64,000 nucleotides of DNA from Thiohalophilus thiocyanatoxydans (GCF_004366735.1 NZ_SOQX01000002.1:186001-250000); one strand, 5' to 3'; shown: positions 54,002 to 61,980, numbered from the stretch's first letter. Notes: a model not told the origin generated them from the sequence alone. Made by a program: numbers and translations.

Positions 54002-55500
54002 ATCACTGGTATGACTGGGTGCCGCTGATGTTGCTGGGCAGTTCGCTGCTGCCCGGACTGGTGATCTTCGCCTTGCCCGAACGCAGCGTGCGCCTGCGTA
54101 CCGTGCTCAATTTGAGCGGGGCTGTCGTCAAACTGCTCCTGGTGGGCTGGATTCTGCGCCATATCTATTTTGATTACGCCGTACTTTTTGAAACCCGGCT
54201 GACCCTGATACCGCAACTCGATCTGGCGTTACGCATCGACCCGCTGGCCATGCTGTTTGTCACACTCTCCAGCGTATTGTGGCTGCTGACCACGATCTAT
54301 GCCATCGGCTATCTGGAAGGCGCGCCGCATCGCAGCCGCTTCTTCGGCTTCTTCAGCCTGTGTGTTACCGCCACTGTCGGGGTGGCGCTGGCGGCCAATC
54401 TGTTTACCTTCCTGCTGTTTTATGAACTGCTGACCCTGTCCACTTATCCTCTGGTCGTACACCGCGGCAGCGACAAAGCACGCCGAGCGGGACAAAGTTA
54501 TTTGATCTACACCATCGTCGGTGGTGTGTTGTTGTTGCTGGGCACGGTCTGGTTGTACACCCTGACCGGGAGTCTGGAATTCACGCCACGCGGCTTTGTG
54601 GCCGATCTGGAACAACGTCATCATCCGGCGCTGATCCTGATCTTTATTCTGTTAATCGCCGGACTGGGTGTGAAGGCGGCACTGGTGCCGTTACACGGCT
54701 GGCTGCCGCAGGCGATGGTGGCGGCAGCGCCGGTCAGCGCCCTGTTGCATGCGGTGGCGGTGGTCAAGGCCGGGGCGTTCGGGATCGTGCGCGTGGTCTA
54801 TGAGGTGTTTGGCGTGCAGTTCGCTGCGTCACTGGGGGTGGCGGTACCGCTGGCGATCGTCGCGGCGATCACCATTATTTATGGATCGATCCGCGCGCTG
54901 TACCAGGACGATCTTAAACGACGTCTGGCGTTTTCGACGGTCAGCCAGGTCTCCTATATCGTGATCGGCGTGGCGCTGGCCGGCCCCGTCGCGGCGATCG
55001 GCGGCATCGTCCATCTGGTCCACCAGGGGTTGATGAAAATCACGCTGTTTTTCTGCGCGGGCAATCTGGCCGAAACCCTGGGCATTCACAAGATCAGCGA
55101 GATGTCGGGCGTGGGCCGGCGCATGCCCTGGACTATGGCGGCTTTCACCATTGGCGCCTTCGGCATGATCGGCCTGCCGCCGGTGGCCGGGTTTATCAGT
55201 AAATGGTATCTGAGCCTGGGGGCGATCGAGGCCGGCCAGGATTGGGTGATCGGGGTGCTGGTGATCAGCAGCCTGCTCAACGCGGCCTATTTTCTGCCGG
55301 TGCTGTATACCGCCTGGTTCGGTACTCCCCCCGAGCGATGGCCGCAGGCACGTGATTTCGGGCGCCGTGAAACCGCCCGGGCATTGTTGTTTCCCACCCT
55401 GGTGACGGGCGCCAGCGCGCTGCTGGTGGGGATTCTGGCGGCCACACCGTTCAGTCCGCTGGCGTGGGCCAAACTGATTATCGAGCGGGAGTTCTATTAG
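53998..55500 (+). CDS. Second antiporter-like subunit (MrpA-N/MrpD/NuoM type)
   Basis: The 500-aa protein starts at ATG 53998, overlapping the preceding stop. It has about 14 helices with conserved FTFLLFYELLTLSTYPLVVH (membrane Glu), GVKAALVPLHGWLPQAMVAAAPVSALLHAVAVVKAGAFGIVRVVY (Lys and His of the half-channel), and GMIGLPPVAGFISKWYL. All key polar residues appear present, so it should be ion-active. It could stand in for the N-terminal MrpA half, absent here as such. The third large subunit follows after 2 bases. Confidence 0.87.
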   Translation: MNHWYDWVPLMLLGSSLLPGLVIFALPERSVRLRTVLNLSGAVVKLLLVGWILRHIYFDYAVLFETRLTLIPQLDLALRIDPLAMLFVTLSSVLWLLTTIYAIGYLEGAPHRSRFFGFFSLCVTATVGVALAANLFTFLLFYELLTLSTYPLVVHRGSDKARRAGQSYLIYTIVGGVLLLLGTVWLYTLTGSLEFTPRGFVADLEQRHHPALILIFILLIAGLGVKAALVPLHGWLPQAMVAAAPVSALLHAVAVVKAGAFGIVRVVYEVFGVQFAASLGVAVPLAIVAAITIIYGSIRALYQDDLKRRLAFSTVSQVSYIVIGVALAGPVAAIGGIVHLVHQGLMKITLFFCAGNLAETLGIHKISEMSGVGRRMPWTMAAFTIGAFGMIGLPPVAGFISKWYLSLGAIEAGQDWVIGVLVISSLLNAAYFLPVLYTAWFGTPPERWPQARDFGRRETARALLFPTLVTGASALLVGILAATPFSPLAWAKLIIEREFY

Positions 55501-55502
55501 CC

Positions 55503-57134
55503 ATGGCTCTGTTGCTCAATGTGTTGCTGGCACTGACCTTGTTGTGGCCGATCATCCTGGGATTATTGCGGGTTTACCCGCCAACCGCGTATGTCGCCCG
55601 TCGCCTGTTACCGCTGACGCTGTTTCTCCCCTTGCTGCTGGTCGTGTTGCCCGGCGTCGAGGCGGTCCTGCCATTGCCCGGGGTGTTGCTGGACAGTGTG
55701 CTCGCGCGCGATACCACGACGCGGCTGTTTTTGTTACTGATCGTGTTGCTGTTGGGGCCGGTGATGTTTCAGGCGCCCGCGATGCACGGTTCGGGTGGCC
55801 GGCGTTTGTTGTTTGAACTGTTATTGCTGTTGTTCATCACGGCGTTACTGGTGCTGGTGTTATCCGCCGGTGTGTTGCTGTTTTTCAGTGCGGCAACGCT
55901 GGCCGGTTATGCCCTCTACGGCATGTTGATGTGTGGCGCGTCGACGGCGGGACGACGGGCCGGGCATGTGCTGGTCGTGTTGCTGGTGATCAGTGATCTG
56001 GTGATCTTCGAGCTGTTGTTGCTGCTGGCGAAATTCGATGTCGATCTGGGTTTTGCCCCGCTGCGTCAAACGCTGGCCGGCATGCCCGATCAGATCTTCC
56101 TGTTCACCCTGATGTTGACGGGCTTTGGTATCAAGGCGGGACTGATCGGACTGCATCTCTGGCTGGCCCCGGTCTGGGTGACTGCCAGGCCCTTGCTGCG
56201 CCTGGCGGTGCTGGCATTCATGCTCTGTGCCGGGTTGCTGGCGTGGTTGCGACTGCTGCCGCTGGGGCAGTTGCACTGGCCGGCTGTCGGTCAGGTCGTG
56301 CAGTGGCTTGCGCTGGCGATGAGCGGTTATGCCCTCATCACGGGGTTGTTGCAATCGCGTCAGGCGGCCCGCTGGGCCCATGTTGTGCTGTTATTCTTCG
56401 GCCTGTGGCTTGCCGTGCTGGCAATGTTGTTGATTCGGCCCGAGTCGATCACGGCCTTCGCGCCGATCTGGCATTTTGTCCTGTTCGCCTGTGTGCCGGC
56501 GCTGGGAGCGCTGGCGCTGATCGGTCAATACCGCGCGCCGGCCACTCTATCTGGCTTCGCGGTGGTGAATCTGGTCATGGCCGTGTTGATGCTGCTGGCG
56601 GTTGTTCCGGCAAACGGTGGTCTATCCGGCATGGCCCTTTACGCCGGCGGGATGGCGGTGGTGGTACTCGCTATGCAGGCCCTCACCCGGCAGCGCGTGA
56701 TGAGCAACGCAATGTCCCGCGGTACCCGGATTGCTGTATTGATCCTGCTGAATGCGGCCGCGCTAAGCTGGCTTGCCGGCGGGCTGCGCCTTTCAGTTGA
56801 AACCTTGTGGCCGGCGATCGGCTGGCTGCTCGGCGCGGCGCTGGCGGGTTGGCTGTTCGGCAAGCTCGGGCGTGGCCGGGCGAAACTGCCGCCGGGCGAC
56901 ATTCTGGTGATCATACGCCCCGTTCTGAACGGGTTCGTGGGCGGCGGTTACTGGTTGGGCGAGGTTGTGTTGCCACGCTGGCGCAGCGTGCTGATGCAAC
57001 GGGTGCAACAGGGGTGGCAGCAACTGGCTCAATTAGCGATCTGGCAGGTGCTGGAGATACGTCTGGCTCGTTGGGAGACGGCCATACTGTTGTTGCTGAT
57101 CGTGGCCCTGGTGATGAGTGTGTTCAGCGGATAA
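55503..57134 (+). CDS. Third, divergent antiporter-like membrane subunit
   Basis: The 543-aa protein has about 14-16 helices. It keeps a GFGIKAGLIGLHLWLAPVWVTARPLLRL stretch, recognisable as the TM7/8 Lys-His region of proton-pumping subunits, but the usual PVSALLHA part and the TM5 Glu motif are not clear. It also has a basic cytosolic linker (GKLGRGRAKLPPG) and a C-terminal helix. It is therefore either a degenerate or specialised partner subunit. ATG 55503 lies 2 bases after the preceding stop; a strong bidirectional terminator closes the operon. Confidence 0.7.
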   Translation: MALLLNVLLALTLLWPIILGLLRVYPPTAYVARRLLPLTLFLPLLLVVLPGVEAVLPLPGVLLDSVLARDTTTRLFLLLIVLLLGPVMFQAPAMHGSGGRRLLFELLLLLFITALLVLVLSAGVLLFFSAATLAGYALYGMLMCGASTAGRRAGHVLVVLLVISDLVIFELLLLLAKFDVDLGFAPLRQTLAGMPDQIFLFTLMLTGFGIKAGLIGLHLWLAPVWVTARPLLRLAVLAFMLCAGLLAWLRLLPLGQLHWPAVGQVVQWLALAMSGYALITGLLQSRQAARWAHVVLLFFGLWLAVLAMLLIRPESITAFAPIWHFVLFACVPALGALALIGQYRAPATLSGFAVVNLVMAVLMLLAVVPANGGLSGMALYAGGMAVVVLAMQALTRQRVMSNAMSRGTRIAVLILLNAAALSWLAGGLRLSVETLWPAIGWLLGAALAGWLFGKLGRGRAKLPPGDILVIIRPVLNGFVGGGYWLGEVVLPRWRSVLMQRVQQGWQQLAQLAIWQVLEIRLARWETAILLLLIVALVMSVFSG

Positions 57135-57164
57135 AAAAACGCCCCGCGGTGCGGGGCGTTTTAT
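57134..57164. terminator. Bidirectional intrinsic terminator
   Basis: AACGCCCCGC (57138-57147), GGT loop, GCGGGGCGTT (57151-57160), with A-run on the left and TTTT on the right. It can stop the antiporter operon from one side and the DUF4168 gene from the other. Confidence 0.92.
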
Positions 57165-57188
57165 ACGCTTCAGGTCAGGCGAGGAAAA

Positions 57189-57578
57189 TTACTGATCGCC
57201 AAGCACCTTCTCTTGCAGTTCCGGGTTCTGCTGAACCGCGGCGAAGATCTGGTTGTATTCCTGAACAGACAGACCGGCGTCTTCAACAGCGCTGACCATG
57301 TTTTCCTGGGCTTCCTGCTGCAGTTCCTGGGCCTTCTTCGAATCTTCAACATTTTCCAGTTTGCCGGCGAACGATTCACGAATCGAGTTGACTTCGGCAA
57401 AAGCGTCCTTGAACTTGTTCAGGGAGGCCTCGTCAATATCCTTGGCGGCCGGCTGACCCCCTTGCTGCTGTTGCTGCTGGGCTCCACCCTGGGCCTGGGC
57501 GTAGGTGTTGGCGCTCATGCCCAGTGTCAGCCCCATACCGAACAGGGCCACCAGCAGTGATTTTCTGTTAATCAACAT
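57189..57578 (-). CDS. Secreted DUF4168-type protein
   Basis: The 129-aa protein has a signal peptide (LLVALFGMGLTLGMSANTYAQA), a Gln/Gly-rich linker (QGGAQQQQQQGGQ) and a helical domain (about 45-129) with DEASLNKFKDAFAEVNSIRESFAGKLENVED and YNQIFAAVQQNPELQEKVLG, typical of DUF4168. Members are small exported helical proteins of unknown role. GAGGAG precedes the ATG. A -24/-12 promoter lies 43 bases upstream, and the gene is last in the kinase-activator-effector order on the minus strand. Confidence 0.82.
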   Translation of the reverse strand: MLINRKSLLVALFGMGLTLGMSANTYAQAQGGAQQQQQQGGQPAAKDIDEASLNKFKDAFAEVNSIRESFAGKLENVEDSKKAQELQQEAQENMVSAVEDAGLSVQEYNQIFAAVQQNPELQEKVLGDQ

Positions 57579-57602
57579 AATTTAAACTCCTCGGTTTATT
57601 TT

Positions 57603-57645
57603 GCACTCACCCGAACAGGTTGCAAGCACTGTGCCGGGTGAGTGC
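57603..57645 (-). promoter_or_regulatory. 11-bp inverted repeat enclosing the sigma-54 promoter
   Basis: GCACTCACCCG (57603-57613) and CGGGTGAGTGC (57635-57645) are perfect complements separated by 21 bases that hold the -24/-12 core. It could be an operator for a repressor or activator, or a hairpin-forming extrusion site. The arm at 57635-57645 touches the -24 element. Confidence 0.55.
57621..57636 (-). promoter_or_regulatory. Sigma-54 promoter of the DUF4168 gene
   Basis: On the minus strand CGGCAC, five bases (AGTGC), then TTGCA: GG and GC of the -24/-12 elements are at the required 10-base spacing. The start of transcription is expected near 57609, leaving a ~30-base leader with GAGGAG before ATG 57578. 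Confidence 0.75.
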
Positions 57646-57810
57646 GAAATGTCTGGCAAAACTGTGAAAAATCGGGCGACAGGAATAAAAATCCCGGCGG
57701 ATCAACTGCCTGGTGAAGGCATAAAATTGATTCGGCCCCTGTTGCGGGGCGGGATGGATAAAGATCGATCAGGCCGGCAGGCCTGTATCGGTCCCCCGGG
57801 GCGGGTCAAG

Positions 57811-57831
57811 TGTGGCGATTTGACACATGTG
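57811..57831. promoter_or_regulatory. Candidate enhancer site for the NtrC-type regulator (promoter 1)
   Basis: TGTGGCGATTTGACACA (57811-57827) is an interrupted dyad (TGTG-n-C-n-A-n-T-n-G-n-CACA). It runs into the palindrome CACATGTG (57824-57831). TGACACATG (57821-57829) recurs at 60733. It lies about 190 bases upstream of the DUF4168 promoter, a normal activator distance. Confidence 0.35.
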
Positions 57832-57855
57832 CCGGCTCGGGCGCCAGGGGTGAAC

Positions 57856-59241
57856 TCAGCTCTCGTCATTTTCGCCAAGACGGCGATAAAGGGTGCGTCG
57901 GCCGATACCGAGAATTTCCGCGGCCCGCCGCTTGTTGCCGTCAACTTGCTCGATAACGTGTTCAATATAGCGACGTTCGAGTTCCTGCAGTGGCAACAGC
58001 TCCGTCTCATTGCTCGCCAGCAGATCGGGCAGCTGGGCGTCGATTTTAATCTCGGCGCTTTTGAGCAGACGGTCGGGTAAATGTTCGATATCGATCTGAC
58101 TGGCGTGACAGAACGTAACGGCCCACTCGATAATGTTGGACAGCTCGCGCACATTCCCGGGAAACGGATACGCCTTGAGCTGTTGCAGGGCGCGATCGGT
58201 AATCCCCTGAATCGGGTGATCCAGGCGGGCACCGAACTCGTCGATAAAGCGGGCGGTCAGCAGCTCCAGATCCTCGCCGCGTTCACGCAACGGCGGGACT
58301 TGCAGGGCAAAGGTATTCAACCGATAAAACAGATCCTCGCGGAAGTTGCCCTCGCTGACTTCGCGTTCCAGATCGCTGTTGGTGGCGGCCAGAATCCGCA
58401 CCTCGACATGTTCTTCGCGATCGGCGCCCACCGGCCGCAGGCGCTGTTCCTGCAGGACGCGCAACAGTTTGGCCTGCATGCCGATCGGCAACTCACCGAT
58501 CTCGTCCAGCAACAGGCTGCCGCCGCTGGCTTCCAGAAACAGGCCACGACGTGCCTTCTGGGCGCCGGAAAAGGCGCCCGCCGCATGACCGAACAGTTCA
58601 CTTTCGAGCAGTTCGGCGGGAATGGCGGCGCAATTGACCGCGATAAACGGACCGTCGGCAGACTCGCTTTCGGCGTGCAGGGCGCGCGCCACCAGCTCCT
58701 TGCCAACGCCGCTTTCACCTTCGATCAACACCGGGCCGGCGGCCCGGGCGATTTGCGTGATCTGGGTATACAGGCGTTGCATCGGGGCACTGCGACCGAT
58801 GAGGCCGTGAAAGTCCCCGCTGCCCAGCAGTTCACGGTAGCGGGTCAGCTCCAGGCGCAGGCGCCGGGTTTCGTTGACCCGTTGCACACTCATTAGCAGA
58901 TGTTGCAAATCCACCGGCTTGGTCAGAAAGTCATCGGCGCCTTCCTTGAGGGCATCGACGGCCTGGGAGACGGTGCCAAAGCCGGTGATAATAATAAATC
59001 CCGGTGCAACTGGTAGTTGTCGGGTCTGCTGCAGCAAGGCCATGGCGTCGGCGCCGGGCAGGCGGAGATCACTGATAACCAGATCCACCGGTTTGTCCCT
59101 GAGCCATTGCCAGGCCTGCTCGGCATCGGGGGCGCCCGCTGTTTGGTAGCCGGCATCCTGCAACTCCTCGATCAGCAATTTGCGCAACGAAGCATCATCT
59201 TCCACGACCAGGATGTCAGGCGAATTAGTCGTGTCAGTCAT
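57856..59241 (-). CDS. NtrC-family sigma-54-dependent response regulator
   Basis: The 461-aa protein has a receiver domain with Asp58 (LVISDLRLPG) as phospho-site, an AAA+ domain with Walker A GESGVGKE (175-182), Walker B LLLDEIGE (243-250) and R-finger region, and a Fis-type helix-turn-helix (about 430-455, AAEILGIGRRTLYRRL). The sigma-54 contact loop is GAFSGA (222-227), with Ser where GAFTGA is usual. Start ATG 59241 is set by the receiver domain; it overlaps the kinase by 8 bases. It should activate the -24/-12 promoters on either side. Confidence 0.93.
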   Translation of the reverse strand: MTDTTNSPDILVVEDDASLRKLLIEELQDAGYQTAGAPDAEQAWQWLRDKPVDLVISDLRLPGADAMALLQQTRQLPVAPGFIIITGFGTVSQAVDALKEGADDFLTKPVDLQHLLMSVQRVNETRRLRLELTRYRELLGSGDFHGLIGRSAPMQRLYTQITQIARAAGPVLIEGESGVGKELVARALHAESESADGPFIAVNCAAIPAELLESELFGHAAGAFSGAQKARRGLFLEASGGSLLLDEIGELPIGMQAKLLRVLQEQRLRPVGADREEHVEVRILAATNSDLEREVSEGNFREDLFYRLNTFALQVPPLRERGEDLELLTARFIDEFGARLDHPIQGITDRALQQLKAYPFPGNVRELSNIIEWAVTFCHASQIDIEHLPDRLLKSAEIKIDAQLPDLLASNETELLPLQELERRYIEHVIEQVDGNKRRAAEILGIGRRTLYRRLGENDES

Positions 59242-60700
59242 TGTTATCTCCGGTTTGTGGCCGGGGCAGCACAATGCGAAAACGGGCGCCCCCGAGCGGA
59301 CTGGTCTCGATTTCGATCCGGCCGTCATGGTCGCTGACCGCGGCATGGGCGACGGCCAGTCCCAGTCCCGTGCCTTCGTCGACACTCTTGGTGGTATAAA
59401 ACGGTTCGAAGATACGCTCCCGATCCGCGTCGGCAATACCCGGTCCGTCATCATCGATAACAAAACCGACCTGTTGTTCATTGGCAAACCAGCCGATCTG
59501 TACCCGTTGTGCCGCTGACTGTACGGCATTGTGGAGCAGATTGGAGAGTGCCTGTTCCATCCGCAGGCGGTCAATCCTCAGTGTCGGGACGGGAGCGTGT
59601 TCGGTCATACTGACATCGATATGCCGGTAACGGGCATCGCTGGCCACCTGGGTGAGCACGGCCCGAATTACCCGGTCGGCGCGTTCGGGCTGACACTGCA
59701 AGGGATTGCTGCGTCCGAAGTCCATCAGCTGGCGCACAATAAAGTTCATGCGGCGCACTTCATGACGGATCTCTTGCAGTGACTCGTTGACTGCCGGATC
59801 CAGATTGGCAAGGCGCAGCGCACGCTGGGCCTTGCCGTCGACCACATTCAGCGGTGTGCCCAGTTCGTGGGCCACCCCGGCGGCCAGCTGGCCGATGGCC
59901 GCCATGCGCTCCGAGCGTTGCAACCGATCTTCGAGTACCGCCTGTTCCTGTTTCTGACGGACCACGACGGCTTCCTGGCTGATCAGACTCTCCAGCATCT
60001 GGTTCAGACCGACGGCCAGTTCATGCAGCTCGCGCGGGCCGTCGGTGGGAACCCGTTGCTCCCGCTTGCCGGCGCCGATCCGACCGATGCTCGTGAGCAT
60101 GGCGCTGATGTGAGAACCGAAGGCCTTGTAATGGCCGTAATAGATCACCACGGTCAACAGCATTGCGGTAATGATCAAAACGGCCAGCCCCTGATAACGC
60201 AGACGGGTAATATAGGATTCGAATTCGCTGGCCCGGCGGGTGACCTGCAACATGCCGGTGATCTGCCCGGCATCGTTGGACAGGGGTAAAAAATAGGAAT
60301 AGACATCCTCGCCGCCGGTCACGCGATTGTACTCTTCGCGCCGATCGCCTTCGGTGACCATCTGTGCGACCCGGCCGCTGGCGGCGGCCGGTTCGGTCGG
60401 GCCGCTGGTGCCGAGGCGGTTGCCGTCGGCATCGTAGACATAGGCGCCATAGACCCGGCTGATACGCAGAGTCGACTCCAGCGCCTGGACCAGCGCACCT
60501 TCGCGGCCCTGCTCAATGGCATAGATCAGCGGCTGGCGAATCGCCCGGGCCACGAGTTCGATTTCTTCCTCCATGCGCGCCTGGGTCTGGGATTCCAGAA
60601 CGCGGAAGGAATACCAGCCGGCCAGGGCGCTGAATGTCAGCAGGGGCAGCAGGACAAAAATCAACAGGGCGGTACGCAGGTTGTAATGTCGTGGTGACAC
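59234..60700 (-). CDS. Membrane sensor histidine kinase
   Basis: The 488-aa protein has a first membrane helix (about 11-30) and a periplasmic sensor region (about 31-168, dCache/CHASE-like in size; includes VYGAYVYDADGNRLG). A second helix (about 171-188), a HAMP linker and a coiled segment follow. HisKA carries His278 in GVAHELGTPLNVV, and HATPase has NLLHNAVQSA, DDDGPGI and GTGLGLAVAHA. It pairs with the downstream activator (8-base overlap). The signal is unknown. TGACACATG lies 33 bases upstream of its start. Confidence 0.93.
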   Translation of the reverse strand: MSPRHYNLRTALLIFVLLPLLTFSALAGWYSFRVLESQTQARMEEEIELVARAIRQPLIYAIEQGREGALVQALESTLRISRVYGAYVYDADGNRLGTSGPTEPAAASGRVAQMVTEGDRREEYNRVTGGEDVYSYFLPLSNDAGQITGMLQVTRRASEFESYITRLRYQGLAVLIITAMLLTVVIYYGHYKAFGSHISAMLTSIGRIGAGKREQRVPTDGPRELHELAVGLNQMLESLISQEAVVVRQKQEQAVLEDRLQRSERMAAIGQLAAGVAHELGTPLNVVDGKAQRALRLANLDPAVNESLQEIRHEVRRMNFIVRQLMDFGRSNPLQCQPERADRVIRAVLTQVASDARYRHIDVSMTEHAPVPTLRIDRLRMEQALSNLLHNAVQSAAQRVQIGWFANEQQVGFVIDDDGPGIADADRERIFEPFYTTKSVDEGTGLGLAVAHAAVSDHDGRIEIETSPLGGARFRIVLPRPQTGDNND

Positions 60701-60732
60701 GCAATGCCTCGCGGGTTATGAGTGAGTCGTTC

Positions 60733-60741
60733 TGACACATG
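60733..60741. promoter_or_regulatory. Candidate enhancer element (promoter 2)
   Basis: TGACACATG, followed by AGCGCGG, matches the element at 57821 (TGACACATG then TGCCGG). It lies about 173 bases upstream of the second -24/-12 promoter and just before the kinase start. ATGAGCG (60739-60745) and CGCTCAT (60765-60771) form an inverted repeat next to it. Confidence 0.35.
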
Positions 60742-60908
60742 AGCGCGGACAGGGGGTCAAAGCCCGCTCATATGCTGTGCCTTCAGTCTGTCCGGGTCGG
60801 GCCAGTTTATCACGCACGGCACCCGGACCCGAGCCGGAATCCCGACAACCGGCGGGTTGAGCCGGCCAGCCGGTTATTAATACCGGATTCCGGTTCTGTA
60901 CCCCGTAG

Positions 60909-60924
60909 TGGCATAGGAATTGCT
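60909..60924 (+). promoter_or_regulatory. Sigma-54 promoter of the small secreted protein gene
   Basis: TGGCAT, five bases (AGGAA), TTGCT: full -24/-12 match with correct GG-N10-GC spacing. The expected start of transcription is near 60936, 62 bases before ATG 60998. Confidence 0.78.
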
Positions 60925-60997
60925 CTATAAAAAAAGTTACCATGATTAATTCGTTTATTTTTGAATGCAAAAGATTTGCCGACAGAACGGAGTTGAA

Positions 60998-61369
60998 ATG
61001 AAAATTGGACAGATTGTTGGTGTTTTAATGCTGATCGCTGTTGGCGGGCAGCCGGCGCTTGCCGCCGAGTGTCTGGAAGCCGTGGAGCATGAGATCGTTT
61101 CTGATGAACCCAGTTACGGCCATATCTGGGTGGAGTGGGAAGCGCGCATCCATAATGATTGCGAGGAGTCCTACTACACGATGGTGACGATTAACTTCAA
61201 CGATGCCGACGGCGAGCAGATTCACGAATCCCTGACCAGCACCATGGTCAAAGAGGGGGATACGGTGACGGTGAATAAACGCTCGCTGGTGGAAGAAGAT
61301 ATTTATGAACGTATTGAGGATACCGGGATCAGTCTGAAGCCCGAAAAATTACCCAACGAAGTGCAGTAG
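60998..61369 (+). CDS. Small secreted protein under sigma-54 control
   Basis: The 123-aa product has a signal peptide (KIGQIVGVLMLIAVGGQPALAAE). Its mature domain is a beta-rich stretch with two cysteines (ECLEAVEH and HNDCEESY), alternating hydrophobics (VTINFNDADGEQIHES), and a C-terminal acidic/basic tail. The pattern (short exposed beta-sandwich, IHNDC, 'NFNDADG') resembles FxLYD/DUF3426-like domains that describe modified extracellular beta-sandwiches, but I cannot name it. GGAG precedes ATG 60998. It is on the opposite side of the kinase-regulator pair from the DUF4168 gene. Confidence 0.7.
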   Translation: MKIGQIVGVLMLIAVGGQPALAAECLEAVEHEIVSDEPSYGHIWVEWEARIHNDCEESYYTMVTINFNDADGEQIHESLTSTMVKEGDTVTVNKRSLVEEDIYERIEDTGISLKPEKLPNEVQ

Positions 61370-61544
61370 TAAACTATCGCCCGGTTTCTGGCCGACAATT
61401 ATCCGCCAACAATCAGTTTATGATGTGGAATAAATCTTTTTTATTAATCACGAAATTCGATTGTCACAAATAAAAAATTAACCCGTGCAATGCGCTTCGG
61501 ATGAATCTTCCTTCTCCCGCTATAGTCTAACTTCAATACAGCGC

Positions 61545-61560
61545 AACCCAAAAATGGGTT
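61545..61560 (+). other. Short hairpin upstream of the SoxK-like lipoprotein gene
   Basis: AACCCA (61545-61550), AAAA loop, TGGGTT (61555-61560), in the leader of the lipoprotein gene. A TATAGT box (61521-61526) could be a -10 but its -35 is poor. Weak support. Confidence 0.3.
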
Positions 61561-61624
61561 GGGTCTGTTAAAACTGATGTTGAGATTAGCAGTACCGTCA
61601 GCAGGAGAGAAAAGGAGAAGACCG

Positions 61625-61945
61625 ATGAGCACTATCAAAACCTGGATTGTTGTTGTTGCAACGGCATCGCTGCTCGTGGGCTGTGCCGGCGGTATGTCCT
61701 CTGAGGAAAAGCAACAGACGTATCAGCAGGCGATCGCCGGGGCCAAACAGGCGTATGAGAAAGTTCTCGGGGTGGGATACGCCTGGCGTGATACAGCCGA
61801 TCTGATGAAAGAGGCTGAAAAAGTGGCGTCGGAAGGCGAGCTGGAGAAAGCGACCGATCTGGCCGTGGAAGCCAGAAAACAGAGCGAACTGGCCTATAAT
61901 CAGTACCAGAATGAAAAGAACGCCGGAGAAGACAGTATCCGGTGA
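61625..61945 (+). CDS. SoxK-like (SoxXA-binding protein) lipoprotein
   Basis: The 106-aa product has a lipoprotein signal with lipobox LLVGC (Cys20) and a helical mature part: QQAIAGAKQAYEKVLGVGYAWRDTADLMKEAEKVASEGELEKATDLAVEARKQSELAYNQY. The WRDT and AxKAxxQSELAxxQ pattern closely resembles SoxXA-binding protein SoxK, which holds the thiosulfate-oxidising cytochrome pair in Thiobacillus-type systems. No sox genes are nearby, so this may be a paralogue. The start ATG 61625 follows AAAAGGAGAAG. A strong terminator follows it. Confidence 0.7.
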   Translation: MSTIKTWIVVVATASLLVGCAGGMSSEEKQQTYQQAIAGAKQAYEKVLGVGYAWRDTADLMKEAEKVASEGELEKATDLAVEARKQSELAYNQYQNEKNAGEDSIR

Positions 61946-61951
61946 TTGGAT

Positions 61952-61980
61952 AAAAGCCGGACAACTGTCCGGCTTTTTTT
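61952..61980 (+). terminator. Intrinsic terminator after the SoxK-like gene
   Basis: AAAAGCCGGACA and TGTCCGGCTTTT form a 12-bp perfect stem followed by further T, 7 bases past the stop. Confidence 0.92.
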
